This document shows positions 24,002 to 32,968 of a stretch of DNA of 64,000 bases, in pieces. The notes under the pieces are model-generated. The model was not told the origin of the DNA and made no database searches. It worked only from the letters and a program-made list of their open reading frames with translations. The position numbers were made by a program, and so were the translations under genes. Every line of letters starts with the position of its first letter. The stretch's first letter is position 1. The DNA comes from an uncultured Bacteroidales bacterium (GTDB taxonomy: Bacteria; Bacteroidota; Bacteroidia; Bacteroidales; Paludibacteraceae): positions 24,513 to 88,512 of the forward strand of contig CAKVBV010000001.1 in NCBI GenBank assembly GCA_934725535.1, written 5' to 3'.

Positions 24002-24837
24002 GCAACACCATGCGCTCCGAGACGCAGAGCGAGGTGGCACATATCATCGAGTTTCTGCAACTCAGGGGCATAGACATCGCCCTCTCACAGGAACTGCGTC
24101 AGGAGTCGGATATGCGCCGGTTCCCACTGGTGGACGACTACACCCTGCACACGGGCGAACCCATCGACTTTGCCCTGTCTGTGGGTGGAGACGGCACTTT
24201 CCTCACCACCGCAGCCACTATCGGACACCTTAATATACCTATTCTTGGTATCAACTGCGGGCACCTCGGGTTCCTTGCGGAGGTGCAGACAGCCAATGTG
24301 GATGCTATCCTCGACCAACTTATTCACAATCAATATACTATCGAACAGCGCAGTATGCTGGAAGTTACCTGCAGTGCAGGGGGATATATCGCTTCGCCGT
24401 ATGCCCTCAACGAGGTGGCGGTGCTCAAACAGGGACTGAGCAGTATGATTTCCGTAGAGACCTACCTCAACGGCGAACTGCTGCACACCTACAAAGCCGA
24501 CGGACTGCTGATGGCTACTCCCACAGGCTCTACAGCCTACAACTTGAGTGTGGGAGGACCTCTCATGGACCCGCACACCCATGCTATTATCCTGTCGCCT
24601 GTAGCCACGCACAGCCTGAACGTGCGTCCGTTGGTGGTGCCTGACGACTGCAAGATTGACCTGCATATCAGCAGCCGTAATGCCAACTATATGGTGAGCA
24701 TTGACGGACGGAGTCAGGTATTCAGCGATGCGGTCAGCCTGCACGTGGAGCGGTCTCAGCGCACTATCAAGTTGGTGCAAGTGGGTGAGTGCGGCTTCAT
24801 GCAGTCGCTCAAAGACAAACTCTGTTGGGGAAAATAA
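23983..24837 (+). CDS. nadK: NAD kinase
   Basis: The 284-residue enzyme phosphorylates NAD to NADP. The GGDG motif is at 68-71 (SVGGDGTFL) with catalytic Asp70. The second NAD kinase signature, LLMATPTGSTAYNLSVGGP, is near 175-193. The start is the ATG inside the right 43-bp repeat. The frame is open further upstream only because it runs into the lipoprotein gene. Having lost its direct junction to fmt, it may now depend on the promoter of the C25 insert. Confidence 0.96.
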   Translation: MTIALFGNTMRSETQSEVAHIIEFLQLRGIDIALSQELRQESDMRRFPLVDDYTLHTGEPIDFALSVGGDGTFLTTAATIGHLNIPILGINCGHLGFLAEVQTANVDAILDQLIHNQYTIEQRSMLEVTCSAGGYIASPYALNEVAVLKQGLSSMISVETYLNGELLHTYKADGLLMATPTGSTAYNLSVGGPLMDPHTHAIILSPVATHSLNVRPLVVPDDCKIDLHISSRNANYMVSIDGRSQVFSDAVSLHVERSQRTIKLVQVGECGFMQSLKDKLCWGK

Positions 24838-24911
24838 AGCCCCCAACCGTAAAATAGCAGTCGTTGCATACAATTCTTCATTCTTAATTCTTCATTCTTA
24901 ATTAAACCATC
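24838..24911. repeat. Short tandem TTCATTCTTAATT words
   Basis: Two copies of a 15-bp word containing TTCATTCTTAAT (24878-24904) lie just before the HD gene. Similar AT-rich words (TTAATTCTTAATT) are at 18254-18284 and near 4390. Confidence 0.6.
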
Positions 24912-25493
24912 GTGGTTGATTATATTTCACTAATAGACAAGTACTACGCTCCTTATCCCGACCTTCGTCATGTGCTGGTTACCCACTCCATGCAGGTGCG
25001 GGACCGTGCCTTAAAGATACTGGATGCACACCCCGAATGGGCGGAACAGGGGCTTGTGGACAGGCGTTTCACAGAAGAGGCTGCCATGCTCCATGACATC
25101 GGCATCATCTTCTGCAATGCCCCCAAAATCTACTGTACAGGGACACACCAATACATCGAACATGGTTATCTGGGTGCTGAACTGCTGCGCAAAGAGGGTT
25201 TGCCACGTCATGCCGATGTGGCAGAGAGGCATACAGGCAGTGGCATCACCATCGACCAAGTCATACGCGAGAACCTCCCCATGCCTGTCAAAGACTATTG
25301 TCCCCGCACCTTGGAGGAGAAACTCATCTGCTACTCCGACCGCTTCTACTCCAAGACACACCTCGGCGAGGAAGCAACTATCCGCAAGATACGCCACAAC
25401 CTGTGGAAGTACGGGCATGATGCCATTCTTCGCTTTGAGCAGATGCAGCAGATGTTTGAACCGCAACTGACTATTGCAAACACTGGGGAATAG
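24912..25493 (+). CDS. HD domain hydrolase
   Basis: This 193-residue protein has the HD superfamily metal sites: His25 (VTHSMQV), His61-Asp62 (AMLHDIGI) and a later His in QYIEHGYLGAELL, with an aspartate in CYSDRFYSK. HD proteins hydrolyse phosphate esters of nucleotides, but the substrate here is not determined. The start is a GTG at 24912. A long hairpin (25532-25561) follows the stop. Confidence 0.85.
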   Translation: MVDYISLIDKYYAPYPDLRHVLVTHSMQVRDRALKILDAHPEWAEQGLVDRRFTEEAAMLHDIGIIFCNAPKIYCTGTHQYIEHGYLGAELLRKEGLPRHADVAERHTGSGITIDQVIRENLPMPVKDYCPRTLEEKLICYSDRFYSKTHLGEEATIRKIRHNLWKYGHDAILRFEQMQQMFEPQLTIANTGE

Positions 25494-25531
25494 GTCATAA
25501 AATATCATCATATCATAATACCGACATATTT

Positions 25532-25561
25532 TGTGCTTTTTTTGTGTATAAAAAGCACAAA
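25532..25561. terminator. Hairpin after the HD gene
   Basis: TTGTGCTTTTT (25532-25542) pairs perfectly with AAAAAGCACAA (25551-25561) around an 8-nt loop. T-rich DNA on either strand could make it work in both directions. It ends just upstream of the next promoter. Confidence 0.6.
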
Positions 25562-25565
25562 GCAC

Positions 25566-25596
25566 TTGCGTATGTCAAAAAAAAATAGTATCTTTG
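25566..25596 (+). promoter_or_regulatory. Promoter of the PpiD/SurA-like gene
   Basis: TTG core at 25566-25568 and TATCTTTG at 25589-25596, spacer 20 nt. Confidence 0.7.
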
Positions 25597-25647
25597 CGGG
25601 CTTTTTTGCAGAAAAGCAGATGAACTGAATAATAAACAATAAAAGAT

Positions 25648-27657
25648 ATGGCAACATTACAAAAAATCAGAAACCATGGCGTAGTCCTGCTTGTCGTTGT
25701 GGGATTGGCTATGCTGGCGTTCATTATGGGCGACTTCATCAACTCGGGCAGCAGTTTCTTCAACCGCGGACGTGAGAACGTGGGCGAGATTGCAGGGCAC
25801 AAAGTGCACTACACCGAGTATGAATCCGCCAAAGACCAACTCACCGAAGTCTATAAGATTGAGTCGGGACGCACCGATATTGACGAGGAACTCAGTACGC
25901 AAATCCGTAATCAGGTATGGCAGATGATGCTCATGGACTACACCCTCCGCGAGCAAACACAGGAGATTGGTATGGACGTTACTGCCGAGGAACTCAGCAA
26001 CCTCTGCATCGGTGAGCACCCCCACCAACTCATACAACAACGCCGCGCTTTCTACGACGAGACAGGCAAGTTCAACCGCTTCGCACTCATCAATTTCCTC
26101 AACTCTATCAACCAAGAGCCGCAGGACGCAGAGCAAGCAGCCAACCTCAAACAAGCCAAGACCTATTGGATGTACTGGGAGAAAGCAGTGCGCCTCACCT
26201 ATATGCAGGAGAAGTACACCGAACTCCTCAAGAACATGGTGACTGCCAACAACCTCGACGCCAAGTATGCTTTTGATGCCCGCCGGACCACTGTGGACGT
26301 ACAGTATGTGGAGCAACCCTACTATGCCGTGCCTGACTCCTTGGTCAAGGTAACCAACGGCGACATCAAGCATCTCTATGCGCAGCACAAAGCCGAGTAC
26401 AAGCAGACCCCCAACCGCACCATCGAGTATGTGGGCTTTGCTATCGAGCCCTCGGAAAACGATTTTGCTGAGGTGGAACGCGTGATGAAGAGCCTCGAAA
26501 ATGACTTCCGCACACGCCCTGATGTCGAGAATGTGGTCAATGGCAACAGCGATATCCTCTATGACGGACGTGACTACAGCATCGAGACCATCCCCGCCGA
26601 GTACAAGGACTTCGCTTTTGGCAAGGATGCCAAGAAGAACGACTGCACCGACCTCACGTTCAGCAACAACACCTATGCTATGGCACGTATCATGGACTGC
26701 GGCTACAACCAATCTGACTCCGTGCAACTGCGTCTGCTGGCTAATGGAGAGGGTACGGAAGACGTAGAACTGGGTTGGTTCCGTGCCAACGAGATACAGA
26801 AAAGCGTGGCTGACCCTGCCTTCAACGGCAAGAAAGGCGACAAATTCACTGTTTCATCGGGTATGGGAGAGCAGACCTTCGAGATTATGGACAAGAGTGT
26901 ACCCACACCCAAGGTGAAACTGGCTATCCTCTCGCGTACCGTAGGAGCAAGCAGCAAGACCTACAGCATCCTCTACAACAAGGCTAAGCAGTTCATCGTC
27001 AACAACCCCACCGAGGAGAAGTTTCGTGCTGCTGCTGAGCAGGAAGGCTTGACCATCACTCCTGCCTATGCACTCAATGCTAACACCGACAAGGTGGCGG
27101 ACCTCAAAAACAGCCGTCCTGTTGTACGTTGGGCTTTTGAGGCTAAAGAAGGGCAAGTGAGCGATGTTTTCGAGTGCGGTGACAAGTTTGTTGTGGCTGT
27201 GCTCACTGAGACACACGACGGCGAATACCGCACCTTGGAAGAAGTACGTGCCGAACTCGTAGTTGAAGCCACCAACAACCACAAAGCCGACTACATCATC
27301 GCACAACTCAAAAACATCAACAACCTTGACGAGGCTGCCAAACTCTTTGATACCGACATCAAGACCGCTGACAATGTATCGCTCTCGTCCTATCGCTTCG
27401 GTAGCGCGGGCATGGAACCTGCTGTCATCGGTACTGCAATGGCTTTGGCTGACAACACCGTCTCCGCTCCTGCCAAAGGCAATATGGGCGTCTATATGCT
27501 CCAAATCGGACAAAAAACCACTGCTACTGGCGAACTCAATGCCGAGCAGGAGATTCAGCAACTCAACATGCGTACCGCTTACTCCCTCCCCTACCAAGCC
27601 ATCAACCTCATCGAGCAAAAAGCCGAAGTAGAGGACAACCGAGCACGCTTCCAATAA
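25648..27657 (+). CDS. PpiD/SurA-type periplasmic peptidylprolyl isomerase
   Basis: This 669-residue protein has one N-terminal membrane anchor (about 10-28) and then a SurA-type N-terminal chaperone region beginning VGEIAGHKVHYTEYE. The C-terminal part has a second chaperone-like helical section with EEVRAELVVEATNNHKADYI. Bacteroidota members of this family assist folding of outer-membrane and secreted proteins. The parvulin domain is divergent, so isomerase activity is uncertain. With the promoter at 25566-25596 and an upstream hairpin, it appears to be its own unit. It may serve the many exported proteins encoded nearby. Confidence 0.85.
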   Translation: MATLQKIRNHGVVLLVVVGLAMLAFIMGDFINSGSSFFNRGRENVGEIAGHKVHYTEYESAKDQLTEVYKIESGRTDIDEELSTQIRNQVWQMMLMDYTLREQTQEIGMDVTAEELSNLCIGEHPHQLIQQRRAFYDETGKFNRFALINFLNSINQEPQDAEQAANLKQAKTYWMYWEKAVRLTYMQEKYTELLKNMVTANNLDAKYAFDARRTTVDVQYVEQPYYAVPDSLVKVTNGDIKHLYAQHKAEYKQTPNRTIEYVGFAIEPSENDFAEVERVMKSLENDFRTRPDVENVVNGNSDILYDGRDYSIETIPAEYKDFAFGKDAKKNDCTDLTFSNNTYAMARIMDCGYNQSDSVQLRLLANGEGTEDVELGWFRANEIQKSVADPAFNGKKGDKFTVSSGMGEQTFEIMDKSVPTPKVKLAILSRTVGASSKTYSILYNKAKQFIVNNPTEEKFRAAAEQEGLTITPAYALNANTDKVADLKNSRPVVRWAFEAKEGQVSDVFECGDKFVVAVLTETHDGEYRTLEEVRAELVVEATNNHKADYIIAQLKNINNLDEAAKLFDTDIKTADNVSLSSYRFGSAGMEPAVIGTAMALADNTVSAPAKGNMGVYMLQIGQKTTATGELNAEQEIQQLNMRTAYSLPYQAINLIEQKAEVEDNRARFQ

Positions 27658-27762
27658 ATGTTTCCATCAATAACTATCAACAACAGAACAGATTCTTGTT
27701 TAGTTGTTGGTAGTTACCTGCAAAGCCAATACAACTAAATTTCGTTTTTTCAATACCCATTA

Positions 27763-27794
27763 TTTGGTATTTCAATTTATTTGTAGTACCTTTG
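27763..27794 (+). promoter_or_regulatory. Promoter of the ferredoxin gene
   Basis: TTTG at 27763-27766 and TACCTTTG at 27787-27794, 20-nt spacer, a complete consensus match. Confidence 0.8.
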
Positions 27795-27829
27795 CAGCGG
27801 TAAAACAAAACAAACCAAATTCATATAAT

Positions 27830-27994
27830 ATGGCTTACGTAATTTCTGAAGATTGTATCGCTTGTGGCACTTGCAAGGACGAGTGCCCGATGGGAGCTAT
27901 CTCCGAAGGCGATCGTTACTCCATTGACCCTGACTTGTGCACCGAGTGCGGCACATGCGCAGATGTCTGCCCAAGTGGCGCAATTTCCAAATAA
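27830..27994 (+). CDS. 2[4Fe-4S] ferredoxin
   Basis: The 54-residue protein has two CxxCxxCxxxCP cluster motifs: Cys9, 12, 15, 19 and Cys37, 40, 43, 47. It carries electrons at low potential in the anaerobic cytoplasm, for instance between pyruvate:ferredoxin oxidoreductase and hydrogenase or Rnf. A longer frame from 27704 includes the promoter, so the ATG at 27830 is the real start. The leader is about 30 nt and a strong terminator follows, so it is monocistronic and probably highly expressed. Confidence 0.97.
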   Translation: MAYVISEDCIACGTCKDECPMGAISEGDRYSIDPDLCTECGTCADVCPSGAISK

Positions 27995-28015
27995 TTGCTA
28001 TTGAGAGTACAACGC

Positions 28016-28054
28016 GGGGCTGCCTGACACAATTGTTGAGCAGTCCCTCTTTTT
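28016..28054 (+). terminator. Terminator after the ferredoxin gene
   Basis: GGGGCTGC (28016-28023) pairs with GCAGTCCC (28040-28047), with one G-T wobble, and TCTTTTTG follows. Confidence 0.7.
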
Positions 28055-28086
28055 GCGCGCCGTATTAAGACTTGTTTCGATTAGTT

Positions 28087-30105
28087 ATGAACAAGTTATA
28101 TAGTATTTCTCGTTCGTTTCGTTTCCGCCGTTTCTCGCGCAAAGCGTATGCGGCTTTTGTCTCGATGCACCGCCATGTGACCATCGGTCGGGTGGGGTGC
28201 CGCATCTGCGATTTGGAGATGCTCAAGTCGGGCAAGGCTGTGGCTGTGTGTGCAGCACTTTTCTACGGCGTATCGGCAAGTGCCGGGGAGGCAATACCTC
28301 CCAACGAAACTGATGTGGCAAACCAAGTTGCCTTGGAGCAACTGGACGTAGTTGCCACAACGTCGCGCCTCGCGTCTTCTGCGGTGCGACAAGTCACTGT
28401 TTTCTCCCGCGACGACATTCGTCAGTTGCCCGTCAGCACGCTGGCAGAGGTGCTGCAGCGGTTGCCCGGAGTCGATGTGCGCCAGCGTGGTGCCACAGGG
28501 GTGCAAGCCGACATTGCCCTCAACGGATGTACGGCGGACCAGACCCTCATCTTCCTCAACGGTGTCAATGTCACGGACCCGCAGACGGGGCACTACTCCA
28601 TGAACCTCCCCGTCGAACCGCAGGACATCGAGCGCATCGAGGTGTACAATGCCACACCGCAGGGTTTGGGAGCGTATGCAGGGGTCATCAACATCGTCAC
28701 ACGGCAGGCACGTGACACCACCTACGAGGTCGAAGCCTCACTCGCGGCTGGCGAATACGGGCTCTTCAATCCCCGCCTTGCTTACCGCGATGCCCGTGAA
28801 AACCTGCATTGGGAAACCAACGTAAGTTACAATCAGTCAACGGGTTTCGCCTCCAATACTGACTACCGCATTGCCAATGCTTTCGCTCACCTCACAGCAG
28901 GCGACTTCGAGGTGCAGGCGGGTGCGCAGTACAAGGATGCGGGTGCCAACGCTTTCTACGCCCTCTCCTATCCTGACCAGTTCGATGCCACTCGTATGGC
29001 TTTTGCCTCCGCGGCATACCATGGGCGGTTGGCAGACCGTTGGACGATGGATGCTTCGGCTCTGTATCGTGCTCATTATGACCGCTTTGAGTTGTTCCGC
29101 GAGGGCACCGAGACACCTGCTTGGTACACGGGGCACAACCGCCATTGGACGCACACTGCCGATGCCGATGCCAAGGTCTCGTACATGGAGTCGTGGGGCA
29201 CCACCTCCGCGGGACTCACCTTGCGCGATGCCTACATCACGTCCAACACCCTTGGCGAGCACAACCGGCTGACTGTCAACTACTACCTCCAGCAGACTGC
29301 CCATTGGAGTCATGTCTCCCTCTCGGCACTCGTGGGCGGAACCTACAACACCGCCTTTCGTGCCGACTGGTCCTACAGCCTCGACCTCTCCTGGCACCCT
29401 GTGCATGGGCTCTCGCTCTACCTCAACACAGCCCGCGCTTTGCGCCTGCCCACGTTCACGGACCTCTATTATCATTCGGCAACCCAACTCGGCAACGACA
29501 GCCTGCGTGCCGAACATGCCTACAAGACCGAACTCGGGGCGCAGTACCGGAAGCAGTGGGCGAATATCCGTCTCGACGCGAACCTCAAGGGCTACTACCG
29601 TTATGCCACCGATGTCATCGATTGGGTCAAACGTCCCGACGAAACGCAGTGGTTGTCACGCAATTACGCTCATTTGCAGACATGGGGCTGCAATGCCTCG
29701 GTCGGAATCACGGCATGCCAACCGTTGGGGCATTTCCTCCGTCAGGCACGTCTGAGTTATGCCTATTGCGGTACCACCAAGCAGGAGACCGAATACCTCA
29801 GCAAGTACGCCCTCGACTACCTCCAACACCGCCTCTCGCTCACCATCGAGCACACCATCTATCGCGGGTTGGGCGCGTCGTGGCAACTCACTTGGCAGCA
29901 GCGCAACGGTTCCTACGCTGACCGTGATGGGGTAGTGCAGACCTATCGACCTGTATTTCTGTTGGATGGCAGTATCTTCTACGATGCACCCAAGTGGAAA
30001 GCGTCTTTGGAGTGCACCAATATGACCTGCCAAACCTACTACGACTACGGCGGTATCCTCCAGCCCACCCACTGGCTCCGTGCCAAACTGGAAGTACGAC
30101 TGTAA
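28087..30105 (+). CDS. TonB-dependent receptor with extended N-terminal signal region
   Basis: The 672-residue product contains a plug domain (VFSRDDIRQLPVSTLAEVLQRLPGV, ending VIVTRQ-like INIVTRQ near 206) and a 22-strand-type barrel to the end (WLRAKLEVRL), in the BtuB-like size range. Before the normal signal peptide (about 48-72) lies a basic 45-residue extension with FSRKAYAAFVSMHRHVTIGRVG. That resembles the conserved extension I recall from some Bacteroidota TonB receptors. The ligand is unknown; no cobalamin riboswitch was seen in the short upstream region. The ATG at 28087 was chosen over an open frame from 28072. Confidence 0.85.
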   Translation: MNKLYSISRSFRFRRFSRKAYAAFVSMHRHVTIGRVGCRICDLEMLKSGKAVAVCAALFYGVSASAGEAIPPNETDVANQVALEQLDVVATTSRLASSAVRQVTVFSRDDIRQLPVSTLAEVLQRLPGVDVRQRGATGVQADIALNGCTADQTLIFLNGVNVTDPQTGHYSMNLPVEPQDIERIEVYNATPQGLGAYAGVINIVTRQARDTTYEVEASLAAGEYGLFNPRLAYRDARENLHWETNVSYNQSTGFASNTDYRIANAFAHLTAGDFEVQAGAQYKDAGANAFYALSYPDQFDATRMAFASAAYHGRLADRWTMDASALYRAHYDRFELFREGTETPAWYTGHNRHWTHTADADAKVSYMESWGTTSAGLTLRDAYITSNTLGEHNRLTVNYYLQQTAHWSHVSLSALVGGTYNTAFRADWSYSLDLSWHPVHGLSLYLNTARALRLPTFTDLYYHSATQLGNDSLRAEHAYKTELGAQYRKQWANIRLDANLKGYYRYATDVIDWVKRPDETQWLSRNYAHLQTWGCNASVGITACQPLGHFLRQARLSYAYCGTTKQETEYLSKYALDYLQHRLSLTIEHTIYRGLGASWQLTWQQRNGSYADRDGVVQTYRPVFLLDGSIFYDAPKWKASLECTNMTCQTYYDYGGILQPTHWLRAKLEVRL

Positions 30106-30130
30106 TTTGTGTTTAACAGAGTATTAACCA

Positions 30131-30168
30131 CCCCCATAGAACCGCATATCGTCTATGGGGGTATTTTT
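30131..30168. terminator. Bidirectional terminator between TonB receptor and prfA
   Basis: ACCCCCATAG (30131-30140) pairs perfectly with CTATGGGGGT (30154-30163), followed by ATTTTTG on the plus strand. It serves the two convergent genes. Confidence 0.8.
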
Positions 30169-30197
30169 GTGTTTGCCAATGATATGACAATGAGAAA

Positions 30198-31298
30198 TTA
30201 CAACTCGCTTTCCTTCATACGTTCCGCGTTCTCTGCCACTTGGAGGGCATCGATGACACCTTGTATATCGCCATCCATAAAGGCTTGGAGGTTATAGACC
30301 GTGTAGCCTATACGGTGGTCGGTGATACGCCCTTGCGGGTAGTTGTAGGTGCGAATCTTGGCAGAGCGGTCGCCCGTGGAGACCATGGTTTTGCGTCTTG
30401 CAGCAATGTCGTCGATGTACTTCTGATGCTCCTTGTCGTATATTTGCGTGCGCAGGCGCGCGAGCGCGCGTTCCTTATTTTTGGGTTGGTCACGGGTCTC
30501 TGTACATTCAATCAATATCTCCTGAACCTCTCTCGTATTGGGGTTCTTCCAGTTGTAGCGCAAGCGCACACCCGACTCCACCTTGTTCACATTCTGTCCG
30601 CCTGCACCGCCCGAACGGAAAGTCTCCCATTTGATTTCGCCCTCGTTGATATGCACCTCAAACTCGTCCGCCTCGGGCAGGACAGCCACGGTAGCAGCAG
30701 AAGTGTGTACACGTCCCTGTGTCTCAGTGGCAGGTACGCGTTGTACACGATGCACACCCGATTCGTACTTGAGCGTACCATAGACATTTTGCCCTGTAAC
30801 ATTGAAGATTATCTCCTTGTAGCCGCCCACAGCACCTTCCGAGAACGACGAAACGGTGTATTTGAAGCCATGGAGTTCAAAATACTTGGTGTACATGCGG
30901 AAAAGGTCGCCGGCAAAGAGTGCAGCTTCGTCACCTCCCGTACCGCCACGAATCTCCATAACCACGTTCTTGCTGTCCTCAGGGTCTTGGGGCAGAAGCA
31001 TAAGTTTCACCTCCTCTTCAAGGGCAGGGATTTGTGGTTCAAGGGTATCTATCTCAGTCCGTGCCATCTCTTTGAGTTCGGGGTCGGACTCATTGAAATA
31101 GAGTTGCTTGGCTTCGTTGAGGTCAGAGAGGGATTTCTTGTACTTGCCTGCCGAAGATAGGACACGTTCCAAGTCGTGGTACTCGCGGTTGAGACGCACA
31201 TAGCGTGCCTGGTCGGCTATCACTGCGGGGTCTGTAATCAGCAAGCCAACTTCGTGGAACTTCGCCTCTAATCCTTCTATCTTGTCTAAAATATCCAT
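30198..31298 (-). CDS. prfA: Peptide chain release factor 1
   Basis: This 366-residue factor ends translation at UAA and UAG. The anticodon-mimic tripeptide PAT is at 189-191 (VPATETQGRVHTS), which distinguishes RF1 from RF2. The GGQ motif that triggers hydrolysis is at 233-235 (RSGGAGGQNVNKVESGVRLRY). The GGTGGDEAALFAGDLFRMY core region is at 118-136. The stop is close to the bidirectional terminator at 30131-30168, and the gene follows the T9SS-tailed protein gene by 5 nt in the same direction. Confidence 0.96.
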   Translation of the reverse strand: MDILDKIEGLEAKFHEVGLLITDPAVIADQARYVRLNREYHDLERVLSSAGKYKKSLSDLNEAKQLYFNESDPELKEMARTEIDTLEPQIPALEEEVKLMLLPQDPEDSKNVVMEIRGGTGGDEAALFAGDLFRMYTKYFELHGFKYTVSSFSEGAVGGYKEIIFNVTGQNVYGTLKYESGVHRVQRVPATETQGRVHTSAATVAVLPEADEFEVHINEGEIKWETFRSGGAGGQNVNKVESGVRLRYNWKNPNTREVQEILIECTETRDQPKNKERALARLRTQIYDKEHQKYIDDIAARRKTMVSTGDRSAKIRTYNYPQGRITDHRIGYTVYNLQAFMDGDIQGVIDALQVAENAERMKESEL

Positions 31299-31303
31299 GT
31301 TTA

Positions 31304-32263
31304 CTATTCTATCACACTCCCTAACAGGTTATACTTCACGCCATTACGGATAATTACCACCTGAGAACCCTCGACTTGCTTATGGGTCTGCACTGATACT
31401 GTTTGCACTTCATTGGTGGCTGTCGCGCCCGACACTTCTTGTACCAAACGTACAGAGAACGCTGCACAAGGCATTTCAACGTATTGAGGGTATATCTGTT
31501 CGGGGTCAAAATAAAGTGCATAACAATAGGTGTTGTCCGCTTTGGTAGAGAACCAATAGTAACCGGCATACTGTGTATCAAACATATCTACATCATATCG
31601 GTAGCCTGCTGCTGGGAGGAATACTGCACCATTAGCCTGCATTGATGCCCATTGAGCAGATGTATAAACATTATGCTCGTAGTTGTCTCTGTTCTCGTTG
31701 GCAAACATTTTGCTTTTCTCATTCCAAACCAGCCCTTTATTCTGACTGGGCACAAAGGTACATCCATCGGGCAAACGCCATATATCCGGCAATATAATCA
31801 AGCCATGTATCTCATTGACAGTGGCTGTAGCAAATAGTTCGTTGGCATTTGTACGCCCATAAAGCAGATACCCCAATTCGTCTTTGGTCAGCGTGCGCCA
31901 CACTTTAGCCGCATTGCCACCATTGCTTATGGGGTTATTTCCCCATTCGGTAAATGCTCTATAATCGTCTCCCTCGCTCACTTTGGTAGGATTAGAACCT
32001 GTTCCCCAACCGAAAACATCAATATAGCCTGTATAATCAATACTCGTATTTTGGTTGCCCAAACCGATGGTGTCCGTTTGCTCATTGGCAAACCGCCACG
32101 TATTACTGCTTGCCTGATATTGCAAATTACCCTGTGCAAAATATACTTGTTTCCCGTTTGCTACGGAAAATCTGCCATTGATAGCACCTGCAGGCACACT
32201 TTGCGCCGTTATGCTTGCCGCCACAACTGCAATGGCAGCACTAAAAAACAATCTCTTTTTCAT
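31304..32263 (-). CDS. Secreted protein with short C-terminal T9SS-like tail
   Basis: The 319-residue product has a signal peptide (1-20, ending TAQS). Its body has the pattern GAINGRFSVANGKQVYFAQGNLQY, VFGWGTGSNP, KVWRTLTKDELGYLL and YWFSTKADNTYCYAL, seen in many gut Bacteroidales surface proteins related to the Fibrobacter major paralogous domain. The last 23 residues (GSQVVIIRNGVKYNLLG) match the tail shared with other exported proteins here. No catalytic motif is visible. It is 5 nt upstream of prfA in the same direction, so prfA may be read from this gene's message. Confidence 0.78.
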   Translation of the reverse strand: MKKRLFFSAAIAVVAASITAQSVPAGAINGRFSVANGKQVYFAQGNLQYQASSNTWRFANEQTDTIGLGNQNTSIDYTGYIDVFGWGTGSNPTKVSEGDDYRAFTEWGNNPISNGGNAAKVWRTLTKDELGYLLYGRTNANELFATATVNEIHGLIILPDIWRLPDGCTFVPSQNKGLVWNEKSKMFANENRDNYEHNVYTSAQWASMQANGAVFLPAAGYRYDVDMFDTQYAGYYWFSTKADNTYCYALYFDPEQIYPQYVEMPCAAFSVRLVQEVSGATATNEVQTVSVQTHKQVEGSQVVIIRNGVKYNLLGSVIE

Positions 32264-32284
32264 ACTATATATTTTGGAAAAACA

Positions 32285-32920
32285 TTATTTGTTTTCTGCT
32301 TGTGCATCTCTCTCCCGCCAATACTCGTCGGTAGGCATGTCTCCTTCTGCTGCCATTTTGAGGTTCTGCATAAACCGTTCCACACGCCAGTCGATGGTCT
32401 CGCTATACACCTTGCGGGATATGAAGATGCGGAAGAACCAACCGAACTTGATATGCACATCAATCGACATAGTGGCGGTGTTGTCGCTCGTTGGCAGCAC
32501 GTGAAAGTTCCCCCACGCCTGCTTGAGGATAGCCCCCGAATAGTAAATATCCACCCGTATGTCACGTCTGTCGCCTGCCATGGTGTCAGTCACAAGGCTC
32601 TCTATCACCGCGTCCTTGAACTGCGGTTTGCCGTTCACAAGGATATCGAACAGCAGACGGCTGTAGTGGGTCTCGGGATTGTATTCCGACTCTTTCCATA
32701 TTAGGTAGATGGCGTTTTTGCTGTCGTCAGTCTGTTCGCCCGTACCCGCAAACGCCCACGGCGAAAGCAGTTGGGGGTCTGTTTGCAGTTGGTGTATCAG
32801 CGTATCAATCACCGCATTGCACGCCTCTTGCGAGGCATTCACCTCCACGGGGCACTCGGTGTGGAACGTGCTCTGTGAGTACGTGGTCAGCATAGTCAGC
32901 AGGACAAACAGTAACTTCAT
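32285..32920 (-). CDS. Exported protein of unknown function
   Basis: The 211-residue protein has a signal peptide (about 1-17). A mixed alpha/beta body includes LLFDILVNGKPQFKDAVIESLVTDTM and FGWFFRIFISRKVYSETIDWRVERFMQNLK, somewhat like a START/SRPBCC-type lipid-binding domain. That resemblance is weak. Several AGTTAAT words (32938-32967) separate it from the kinase-RapZ gene upstream. No function is proposed. Confidence 0.6.
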   Translation of the reverse strand: MKLLFVLLTMLTTYSQSTFHTECPVEVNASQEACNAVIDTLIHQLQTDPQLLSPWAFAGTGEQTDDSKNAIYLIWKESEYNPETHYSRLLFDILVNGKPQFKDAVIESLVTDTMAGDRRDIRVDIYYSGAILKQAWGNFHVLPTSDNTATMSIDVHIKFGWFFRIFISRKVYSETIDWRVERFMQNLKMAAEGDMPTDEYWRERDAQAENK

Positions 32921-32937
32921 ATACCTGTGGTATAAGT

Positions 32938-32968
32938 AATAGTTAATAGTTAATAGTTAATAGTTAAT
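32938..32968. repeat. 7-bp AGTTAAT tandem repeat
   Basis: About four exact copies of AGTTAAT in tandem between two minus-strand genes. Shorter arrays of the same word lie at 2858-2890 and 3703-3735. Copy number could change by slippage. Confidence 0.75.

Noticed and set aside
28055..28086. Cobalamin riboswitch before the TonB receptor
   Set aside because: Only about 30 bp separate the ferredoxin terminator from the start codon, too short for a B12 aptamer.
30240..31160. 306-codon plus-strand open frame
   Set aside because: It is antisense to prfA (PAT and GGQ motifs on the minus strand).
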